Below, piece after piece: positions 28,391 to 34,706 of a stretch of 50,380 nucleotides of DNA; the first letter of the stretch is position 1; every line of letters starts with the position of its first letter. A program made the position numbers and the translations under genes. The notes below the pieces were generated by a model. It did not search any database, was not told the DNA's origin, and saw only the letters and a list, made by a program, of their open reading frames with translations. The DNA comes from an uncultured Rhodobacterales bacterium (GTDB taxonomy: Bacteria; Pseudomonadota; Alphaproteobacteria; Rhodobacterales; Rhodobacteraceae): the NCBI GenBank assembly GCA_903873585.1, contig CAIQOV010000010.1:1-50380 (forward strand), read 5' to 3'.

Positions 28391-28605
28391 GCTGCGGCCC
28401 CCTTGTCAGAGGTCGAATTGACGCGACGGGCTTCAATCCAAGTGCGCAGATCGGCGACCAGATAGCGCACAGAGCGCCCAATCTTAACCATCGGCGGGCC
28501 GTCCCCGCGCACCGCAGCCACCTCAAGAAAACGTTGGGTTAGGCCAAAGGCGGTATGAACCTCAGACCGGGTAAGTAGCCGGTCGGGGTTGAGAGTTTCT
28601 TGCAT
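28387..28605 (-). CDS. AlpA-like helix-turn-helix protein
   Basis: 72 aa, with LLTRSEVHTAFGLTQRFLEVAAVRGDGPPMVKIGRSVRYLVADLRTWIEARR, a winged-helix of the AlpA/excisionase (MerR-like) group, including the G-R-S-V-R-Y turn. Such proteins act as excisionases or activate integrase genes. It is the first gene of the replication operon. The AGGAG ribosome binding site 7 bases before the ATG lies at the foot of an inverted repeat (28616-28639). Confidence 0.8.
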   Translation of the reverse strand: MQETLNPDRLLTRSEVHTAFGLTQRFLEVAAVRGDGPPMVKIGRSVRYLVADLRTWIEARRVNSTSDKGAAA

Positions 28606-28615
28606 TGATATGCTC

Positions 28616-28639
28616 CTAGCCGTTTGAATGTGCGGCTAG
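28616..28639 (-). promoter_or_regulatory. Inverted repeat in the leader of the replication operon
   Basis: CTAGCCG (28616-28622) and CGGCTAG (28633-28639) flank a 10-nt spacer. In the minus-strand mRNA the end of the stem runs directly into the AGGAG of the AlpA-like gene, so folding could hide the ribosome binding site; as DNA it could be an operator. CCTAGCCG recurs at 29735-29742 ahead of the 319-aa gene. Confidence 0.45.
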
Positions 28640-28695
28640 ATTGACCAAGCAAGAGCGCCGCAAATAGACGGCCCGATTCCAAAAACTGAGGGGGT

Positions 28696-29655
28696 TTAAT
28701 TAAACTTGCACGCTAACACTTGCTTCAATTCATCAATCGAAATTCGCTCAACTCCTGCTGCAACGCGCCCGCTTTGCTTCCATTCATCTGGCGCGCCTCT
28801 ATCCCAAATTCGATTTTGTGCATTCTTTCCAAAACCTACCCATTCCAAGGCAACGCATGCGTCAGTCTTGGTCAAGCGGGCCTTTGGTCGATCATGGTGT
28901 AAACCTCCCAGAGCCTTTTGCGCCCTCACTTCTTTTCCAACCTTGTCACGCCCCCTAGGGCCGCCGGTATTGTTTTGGCCTGCCACGAATTGCTCAAGAT
29001 CGCGTGACAGAGCAAACCAAAGACAATCCGCCCCAGTGCTGGTGGTTGCCGTTCCGCTCAGATCAACTAAGGCCCCCGCATATGGCAAGGCAATCGAGCC
29101 ATCATCCGACAGCGCGGCAAATCGGTCAGGGGGCACCCAAGCGAAAATTCCACCATCACCGCGCGCGCGGTCATATTCGGCAACACATATCGCCCAACCT
29201 TCACGAACGCCGCGCCAACCGATTTGATCCAGACAGAAGTGAAGAAAGCTGCGAGGGTCAAAGTCTGGTGCAAAATCGGTCAACACTTCTTTCGTTTCAT
29301 ATGCAGGAAAAACTCTGTCAACCATGTCCATCGATAGGGGAGGGCGAAAGACGAAATCCGCTCCTAGTTCCCCGAGACTGGTAAAGAACCGGGGTAATGA
29401 AGACTGCAAATTCGGTTTCCGTGAAATAGCAAAGTCTGCCAAGTTGCGCAGGTCTTGATGCGTTCTATCTTGACCAAATGCCTTGACAACTTCGGGCAAG
29501 ATAAGGCTATCAACCTTGCCTTTCATACCTTCCAGCCAGCCAGTCTGCGCCCGGTGATTTCTCGCGCTTTCACTGTGCCAGCCCATTGATGCGCCCGCTC
29601 GAATCGGCGGGAAAACAAAGGGTGCGCCCTTTGGCGTCTCTTTATCAATTGCCAT
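28696..29655 (-). CDS. Protein of unknown function, possible cargo of the element
   Basis: 319 aa from the ATG at 29655 (MAIDKETPKGAPFVFPP), preceded by GAGGGG. An in-frame TTG at 29694 is the only longer alternative. Soluble, mixed alpha/beta character, rich in Trp, Phe and Asp (RFFTSLGELGADFVFRPPLSMDMVDRVFPAYETKEVL; PDFDPRSFLHFCLDQIGWRGVREGWAICVAEYDRARGDGGIFAWVPPDRF). No signal peptide, membrane segment or motif I recognise. It has its own promoter region and lies between replication genes and the integrase, the position where satellites often carry accessory genes. I assign no function. Confidence 0.7.
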   Translation of the reverse strand: MAIDKETPKGAPFVFPPIRAGASMGWHSESARNHRAQTGWLEGMKGKVDSLILPEVVKAFGQDRTHQDLRNLADFAISRKPNLQSSLPRFFTSLGELGADFVFRPPLSMDMVDRVFPAYETKEVLTDFAPDFDPRSFLHFCLDQIGWRGVREGWAICVAEYDRARGDGGIFAWVPPDRFAALSDDGSIALPYAGALVDLSGTATTSTGADCLWFALSRDLEQFVAGQNNTGGPRGRDKVGKEVRAQKALGGLHHDRPKARLTKTDACVALEWVGFGKNAQNRIWDRGAPDEWKQSGRVAAGVERISIDELKQVLACKFN

Positions 29656-29926
29656 AACTGCGCCCCTCGCAAGGCACTCGCACAAGATCGACACGCGGCA
29701 ACGGGGTGCGAGGTCGCCCGCTTTCGGGGATCAGCCTAGCCGCGCCCGGTTACGCTAGGCACAAGGCCACTTTAATTCAAGCCTGCCACTACATCTGGTG
29801 TTTGCGAAATGCTGCAAAACGAACGATTTTGGTCTGCTTTTGCCTTCAAAACTCTGCCGCCTGCCCCAACCTCCAACACCATCGCGCGCCACCAGATTGC
29901 ATGGCCGCGCATCCGTGACCATGAAA

Positions 29927-30050
29927 AGGTAACAGGTAACAAACTGGCCTTCACATGGGTGCAAATTCTGTTACCGACATTTTGTTTTATCTTCATGGAC
30001 TTACAGGACAGGTAACAGAAGTAACAAAAGTAACAGCTTTTTTGGATAAC
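29927..30050. repeat. GGTAACA iteron cluster 1
   Basis: Copies of the heptamer GGTAACA or its close variants: tandem at 29928-29934 and 29935-29941, inverted (TGTTACC) at 29969-29975, forward at 30011-30017, then shorter GTAACA at 30021-30026 and 30030-30035, and GATAACA at 30044-30050. Spacing is irregular (7 to 36 bp). Confidence 0.7.
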
Positions 30051-30352
30051 AGAGAATGTGAAAGGCCCATAAAGGCATTGCTTAGCCCCCTACATCTTGT
30101 GCTCAGCGCTGGTCGCAATCTTTCATGGCATTGGCCACCAAACCTGCTTGTCGCGTTGGGCCAGTGAACCGGCGCGAGTCCGAAGAGAGAAAAATCAGCA
30201 CCCCCGCGCCGGGGCCGGGGCGGAAAATCTTCGCGTTTTTTGCCCTATTTCAGTGCATTTTGAAGGGTGCGGTTGGGCGGCAACCTCTTGAAATACTTAG
30301 ACTTGTGCCGTGTTTGACGGGATTTTCCCAAAAGGGAATGCTTCATTTTATC

Positions 30353-30461
30353 TGTTACCTTTGTTACTTTGTTACCTTTCTTGTAACCTATTGAATAGGT
30401 GCTCTTTTTTGTGGGGTATCAGGTAACAAAACAGGTAACAGACAGTTTTGATTTTGTTACC
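30353..30461. repeat. GGTAACA iteron cluster 2
   Basis: TGTTACC at 30353-30359 and 30370-30376, TGTTAC at 30362-30367, GGTAACA at 30422-30428 and 30434-30440, and TGTTACC at 30455-30461. The cluster is about 300 bp from cluster 1 and lies in A+T-rich DNA, with copies in both orientations. Confidence 0.7.
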
Positions 30462-30819
30462 TTTCAACCGACTCCCGCTCAAGGCGATCTGCCGGGCACG
30501 GCTGGCCCTTTGAGTGCGCCATTGCACTAAACCCCCAAGCGCCGAAAGGTTAGGGCAAGTTTAGGCTTTTGGTATAGTTAACCACCGCCCAACATATGCC
30601 CCTTGCCGCCCGTATACACTGGGGGGCCGTGGAAGGACCCAATAGGGGGGGGGCCTCAACCCCAAGACGCCTGCCTAAACCCGATAAGCCCAGCGCTAAG
30701 CCTTCCCAGCCCTTGCTTTCGTGGCCCGGCCAGCACCGCTGCGCCAACGCGACAGGCCCTTGCCCTATGCGGGGCGCGGGGTTTGTACTTTCGAGCGCAG
30801 CTTGGCTTTGAGCGCGGCA

Positions 30820-32091
30820 CTATCCCTTGCGCTTGATCTGCACCACGTCCGCGCCGCCCGTGGGGGCCTTCATCGCCTCAGAAATCCGCCCGGCAATAAG
30901 CCCTGCCGCCGCCTTCAACGGGTCATTTGACAAGTGGGCATAGCGTTGCGTTGTCTTGGCTTCCGTATGTCCAAGAAGCGCACCGATTACCGGCAAGGAA
31001 GCCCCGCCCGAAGCCGCAACAGAGGCAAAGGCGTGGCGCAGATCATGGGGGCGCACGTCTGCCAGACCGGCCACCACGCGCACCGCGTTCCAAGACTTCG
31101 CGATATTGACCAAGGGCGTTTCCGCGTCTTTTGTTCTGCCGCCCCGGATCACAAAGCCCTTGCCATTTTCGGGCCGTTCAGCCCCTGCGATCACCTCAAG
31201 TGCGGGCGCGGGAAGTTGCACGATCTTTTTGCCGGTCTTGGAATCAGGGAGGTTTGCAACGCCCGCTTCTATGTCCAGATATTCCCAGCGCAGGCCCAAG
31301 ACTTCGCCACTGCGCATCCCCGTGAAAATTGCCAGCCGCAGGGCCCGAATGGCCTCTGCATTGGCCCTAACCTTCTGCACTTTCCCGCGCTTGTCCGTGA
31401 AGGTCAGGGCCTGATGTTCTGCGCGGATAAGCACCTCGCCCAAGACGGCAAATTCTTTGGCTGATAAGAAGCGTTCGCGCGAGGTTTCTTTGAACCGCTC
31501 AACCCGAATGCACGGATTCGAATGGCCGGGCCGATAACCCCAAACTTCCGCCAAGCTGCAAGCCTTTGAAAGTGCGGCAAGCGCCCGGTTTGCCGTGGTT
31601 GGGCTTTCCGATAGGCCCGAATGAAAGCGGGCAACGTCGGTTCGCGCCAGCTCTGCCGCCTTAAGCTTGCCCAGCGCTGGGCGAATAACCCGTTCCACCA
31701 GATCGGTCACTGCCGCTTGGGTGCTGGGCTTGTTTCGAACCTTAACGTGGTCCTTAAGGTATTTGTCCAACAGTTCTGAAACCGTGGGAGCCTTGCGCTG
31801 ATCTTCCCGCACCCCTGCCGGATCACCACCTTGCGCAACGTCAGCCGCCCAGCGCCGGGCAATATCACGCGCTTGGTCCGGGGTAAGACTGCCATGGTTG
31901 CCGATAAGCGCCCAACGAACACGCCCGCTTCGCCCGCCGCCAACCCGATACTTCAACAGATAGACCTTTCGGCCCTGCGGATACACGCGAACCCCAAAGC
32001 CGGGAACCTCCGTGTCCCATGCAACAAAGCGCTCAGCCTTGGGCTTAAGCGCGTCAACCATCACCTTCCCGATTCTCTTCTTTTCGGCCAT
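30820..32091 (-). CDS. P4-type tyrosine integrase
   Basis: Site-specific recombinase of 423 aa: N-terminal arm-binding domain of the DUF4102 type (about 1-100, VDALKPKAERFVAWDTEVPGFGVRVYPQGRKVYLLKYR), core-binding domain (about 105-200), catalytic domain with a complete active site: R260 (FTGMRSGE), K285, H349-x2-R352 (PHDLRH), H375 (LLGH) and nucleophile Tyr384. ATG 32091 is preferred to a TTG three bases upstream. It lies at the right end of the element, 177 bp inside attR, and is transcribed away from it. The 11-bp arm-type repeats lie 18-60 bp ahead of its start, so it may regulate its own expression. Confidence 0.92.
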   Translation of the reverse strand: MAEKKRIGKVMVDALKPKAERFVAWDTEVPGFGVRVYPQGRKVYLLKYRVGGGRSGRVRWALIGNHGSLTPDQARDIARRWAADVAQGGDPAGVREDQRKAPTVSELLDKYLKDHVKVRNKPSTQAAVTDLVERVIRPALGKLKAAELARTDVARFHSGLSESPTTANRALAALSKACSLAEVWGYRPGHSNPCIRVERFKETSRERFLSAKEFAVLGEVLIRAEHQALTFTDKRGKVQKVRANAEAIRALRLAIFTGMRSGEVLGLRWEYLDIEAGVANLPDSKTGKKIVQLPAPALEVIAGAERPENGKGFVIRGGRTKDAETPLVNIAKSWNAVRVVAGLADVRPHDLRHAFASVAASGGASLPVIGALLGHTEAKTTQRYAHLSNDPLKAAAGLIAGRISEAMKAPTGGADVVQIKRKG

Positions 32092-32108
32092 CAAAAGCCC
32101 CCATTTGT

Positions 32109-32151
32109 GGCTACCACCGGGCTACCACCGGCTACCACCGGGCTACCACCG
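32109..32151. repeat. Right arm-type sites: four 11-bp repeats
   Basis: GGCTACCACCG at 32109-32119, 32120-32130, 32130-32140 and 32141-32151, on the same strand as the two copies at the left end. Starts are 11, 10 and 11 bp apart, about one helical turn, so bound proteins would line up on one face of the DNA. The array covers the upstream region of the integrase gene. Confidence 0.65.
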
Positions 32152-32267
32152 AAGCCGAAACTTGGTGCAACCCGGTGCAACTAAAGTTGTGCGTTATCCC
32201 TCAGTAAATCAAGGGAAAAAGTAACTCTATGCAAGCCCGCGCAACGCAAGGAAAACAACGAAATATC

Positions 32268-32353
32268 AGACTACGAATCTAAGGGTCGGGCGTTCGAATC
32301 GCTCCGGGTCCACCATGAAATTCAAGGGCTTAGGCAGAAATGCCTAGGCCCTT
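32268..32353. repeat. attR: right 86-bp attachment repeat
   Basis: Exact copy of 23883-23968: 3' part of tRNA-Arg, CCA, and the terminator stem. Here the stem is followed by TTGCTTT, which looks like the original T-run of the tRNA terminator, so this end marks the native chromosome downstream of the tRNA. Confidence 0.93.
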
Positions 32354-32580
32354 TTGCTTTGGCTGTGATCCCCGCTGTCGGTTTTACGCCAAGCCCTGTC
32401 AGGCCGCTGATTTGCGCTTAGCGGGGTGAGGTGCTGAACAGATAGGCAGGTTTGTCGTTGTTGCGCGCTGTGTCTTAACTTTTTATTCGTAACACTTGCG
32501 CGAAAGTTAATTCTAAGGTTTGTTAACCATAATCTTGTTGATTCGTTTTCCTCGCCTTTTCTCAAATCGTAGATTTACAC
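32354..32580 (+). promoter_or_regulatory. Upstream region of the RND efflux operon
   Basis: 227 bp with no gene. A separated inverted repeat TTAACTTT (32475-32482) and AAAGTTAA (32503-32510) lies in A+T-rich DNA about 75-105 bp ahead of the first adaptor gene and could be an operator. No regulator gene lies beside the operon in this window. Confidence 0.4.
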
Positions 32581-33633
32581 ATGCGCAGCATCCTTTTCGC
32601 CTTGGCCTTTGCAGTTTGTGCCCCCGCAGCCTTGGCAGAGCCACTTTCGGTTCACACTGTCACCGCCCGTTTGACCAGCCTGCCGTCAGAGGTGGCGCTG
32701 ACCGGCACGTTGCAAGCCGTCAACGCCTTTCCCGTGGCCTTCCCCCAAGGTGGGCGCGTGATTTCTATTGTCGTGCAAGAGGGTGACGTGGTGGTGGCAG
32801 GCCAAGACCTTGCGCGGGTTGATCCGACGCAGGCCGACGCCGCGTTGCGCGCGGCCTTGGCGGGGCTTGACGGCGCAGACGCCGCCCTGCGTGAGGCGCT
32901 GCAGGCCAATGACCGCGCCACAGGTTTGCTGAAAAGCGGGGCGGGCACGCGGGCCGATGTTGACACCACCACCAAGACCCTATTCGCCGCCCAAGCCAGC
33001 CACGACCAAGCCGCAGCGCAGGTTGCCAAGGCGCGTACGGTGCAAGACAACACCGTGCTGCGCGCGCCCACCGATGGCACGGTCACGGCGCGCTGGGCCG
33101 ATCCGGGCGATGTCGCCAATCCGGGGCAAAGGGTTTTAACCATCGCCGCCAGTGGCGGGCTGAAAGGCGTGTTCAACGCACCCGACGGTGTGGACCTTGA
33201 GGTTCTCTTGGGCCACCCCGTGACCATGACGCCGATTGACCAGCCCGACCTGACCCTGACCGGCACGATCACCGAGGTTTCGCCTCTCGTTGATCCTCAT
33301 ACCGGCGCGGTTGTGGTCAAGGCCAAGCTGGATGCCGATGCGCCCGCAGGCGTGGTGTTTGGCACGGCCGTTGTGGGCCGCCTGAACGTGCCTCAACCGC
33401 CCGCCATCACCTTGCCATGGGCCGCGCTAAGTTCGGCAGCAGGCCAGCCTGCGGTTTGGAAGGTAGACCCAGCGGCGCTGCGCGTTGCCCAAGTGCCCGT
33501 CACCGTCAGCGCCTATGGCGGCGATACGATCACGCTGTCGGGCGGGGTGACGGAGGGGGATATTGTGGTCACCGATGGCTCGCAGCTTTTGTTTCCCGGC
33601 CGCAGCGTGGCCTTGATGGAAAAGGGTGAGTGA
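32581..33633 (+). CDS. RND efflux system periplasmic adaptor subunit (first)
   Basis: Membrane-fusion protein of the HlyD/AcrA type, 350 aa. Signal peptide (MRSILFALAFAVCAPAALA), lipoyl-like half-motif FPQGGRVISIVVQEGDVVVAGQDLARVDPTQ, a short alpha-helical hairpin (about 80-150), the second lipoyl half VLRAPTDGTVTARWADPGDVANPGQRV, and beta-barrel domains. It links the inner-membrane pump to an outer-membrane channel. Its TGA overlaps the ATG of a second adaptor gene. Confidence 0.9.
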   Translation: MRSILFALAFAVCAPAALAEPLSVHTVTARLTSLPSEVALTGTLQAVNAFPVAFPQGGRVISIVVQEGDVVVAGQDLARVDPTQADAALRAALAGLDGADAALREALQANDRATGLLKSGAGTRADVDTTTKTLFAAQASHDQAAAQVAKARTVQDNTVLRAPTDGTVTARWADPGDVANPGQRVLTIAASGGLKGVFNAPDGVDLEVLLGHPVTMTPIDQPDLTLTGTITEVSPLVDPHTGAVVVKAKLDADAPAGVVFGTAVVGRLNVPQPPAITLPWAALSSAAGQPAVWKVDPAALRVAQVPVTVSAYGGDTITLSGGVTEGDIVVTDGSQLLFPGRSVALMEKGE

Positions 33634-34706
33634 TGCGCTTTCTTAGCTTGATCTTCGCCCTGCTCGCCCATCCCGCCTTTGGGCAAACCCAAACGCCCGT
33701 GGTCGATGCGCCGCGCCCTGTCGTGTCGCAGATCGTCACCCTAGGGGCGGCCCAAACCCGCAGCTTCACCGGCACGGTGGAAGCGCAAGTGACCAGCACG
33801 CTGGCTTTTCTGACCCTTGGGCGCGTTGCGACCTTGGCGGTGGCCACGGGTGACACGGTGGCGAAAGGCGCGGTTCTGGCGACATTAGACCAAGTCACCC
33901 TAGATGAGGATTTGTCCGCCGCCCAAGCCGCCCTGCAAGGCGCTACCGCGCGGGGGCTGTTTGCCCAGCAAAGCTTTGATCGCGTGCAAGAATTGGCCAA
34001 ACGCGGTGTGGCTTCGTCGGCACAGCAAGAACAAGCGCTTGCAGCGTTAGATACGGCCAAGGCGGGCGTTGTTGCCGCACAGGCCGATCTGGCCCGCGCC
34101 ACGGATGCCGCCAGCTACAGCGCCCTCATCGCGCCGATGGATGGGGTGGTGACGGCGACCTTGGTCGATCCGGGCACGGTTGTGTCCGTTGGCACCCCGA
34201 TCTTAACGCTTGCGGGGCTAAAAGGCCGCGAGGCGGTGTTGGATGTGCCGCCCGAATCCCTGTCGCTGATGCACTTGGGCGATGGGTTTGCGGTGACAGG
34301 CCGTGGCAGCGCGGCCATCAGCGGCCAACTGGTGCGCATTGATCCTTCGGCAGGTACCGGCACCCGCAGTCGGCGCATTCACCTAAGCTTGGCTGATCCA
34401 CCGCCCACCTACCGTCTGGGCAGCCTGATTTCGGCGCGCTTGGCAGCGCAAAGCCTGTCGGTGATCACAGTGCCGCAAACGGCCCTGACGGGCGCGCAAG
34501 ACGCCCCGCAGGTCTGGCGCGTGGGCGAGGGGCGCAAGGTTGCCCGTGTGTCTGTGACCCTAGGTGCCGCTTTAGATGACCGCGTGGTCGTGACCAGCGG
34601 CCTAAGTGCGGGCGATGAAATCGTGGTGCGCGGGGTGAACGCGCTAACCGAAGGGCAAACAGTCGGGGCCGCTATAAGCCTCATTGGCGACGAGGGGGCA
34701 AACTGA
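33633..34706 (+). CDS. RND efflux system periplasmic adaptor subunit (second)
   Basis: A second membrane-fusion protein, 357 aa from the ATG at 33633, with signal peptide (MRFLSLIFALLAHPAFGQ), SFTGTVEAQVTSTLAFLTLGRVATLAVATGDTVAKGAVLATLDQ, hairpin domain, and ALIAPMDGVVTATLVDPGTVVSVGTPILTLAGL. It is clearly diverged from the first one, so this is an old duplication or a hetero-adaptor pair. AAAGGGTGAG precedes the start; it overlaps both neighbours by one base, so all three genes are coupled. Confidence 0.9.
   Translation: MRFLSLIFALLAHPAFGQTQTPVVDAPRPVVSQIVTLGAAQTRSFTGTVEAQVTSTLAFLTLGRVATLAVATGDTVAKGAVLATLDQVTLDEDLSAAQAALQGATARGLFAQQSFDRVQELAKRGVASSAQQEQALAALDTAKAGVVAAQADLARATDAASYSALIAPMDGVVTATLVDPGTVVSVGTPILTLAGLKGREAVLDVPPESLSLMHLGDGFAVTGRGSAAISGQLVRIDPSAGTGTRSRRIHLSLADPPPTYRLGSLISARLAAQSLSVITVPQTALTGAQDAPQVWRVGEGRKVARVSVTLGAALDDRVVVTSGLSAGDEIVVRGVNALTEGQTVGAAISLIGDEGAN

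Larger units (their letters stand above)
29656..30819. other. 1.16-kb gene-free region, candidate origin of replication of the element
   Basis: No credible gene on either strand. It contains: an inverted repeat GCCTAGC/GCTAGGC (29734-29740 and 29754-29760) upstream of the 319-aa gene; two clusters of GGTAACA heptamers (29927-30050 and 30353-30461); an A+T-rich stretch near the second cluster; and a GC-rich, G-run-containing part (30470-30800) before the integrase stop. Short iterons next to a primase/helicase operon suggest a replication origin. The small open frames here have no ribosome binding sites or family similarity. Confidence 0.55.
23883..32353. mobile_element. Integrated satellite-like mobile element in tRNA-Arg
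   Basis: About 8.4 kb bounded by a perfect 86-bp direct repeat (23883-23968 and 32268-32353) that begins in the anticodon arm of tRNA-Arg. Contents from left to right: two small unknown genes, an XRE-type regulator with palindromic operators, a five-gene minus-strand operon (AlpA-like, small coiled-coil, Toprim primase, DUF927 ATPase, small protein), an unknown 319-aa gene, a gene-free region with GGTAACA iterons, and a P4-type integrase at the right end. There are no capsid, terminase, tail, relaxase or conjugation genes. Size and layout resemble P4/PICI-type phage satellites or a related autonomously replicating integrative element; that classification is inference. Confidence 0.88.

Noticed and set aside
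30125-30394. Open frame of 89 codons within the iteron region
   Set aside because: Its C-terminal residues are simply translated TGTTAC repeats, and there is no family likeness or plausible start signal.
29928-30461. CRISPR array suggested by repeated GGTAACA
   Set aside because: Repeats are only 7 bp, in both orientations and unevenly spaced, with no cas genes; this fits iterons.
32109-32151. Simple tandem repeat or slippage artefact
   Set aside because: The same 11-mer also occurs in tandem at the other end of the element, which points to a functional site.
23883-32353. Remnant of a full-size prophage or a conjugative element
   Set aside because: No capsid, portal, terminase, tail, lysis, relaxase or type IV secretion genes and no fragments of them; all genes look complete.
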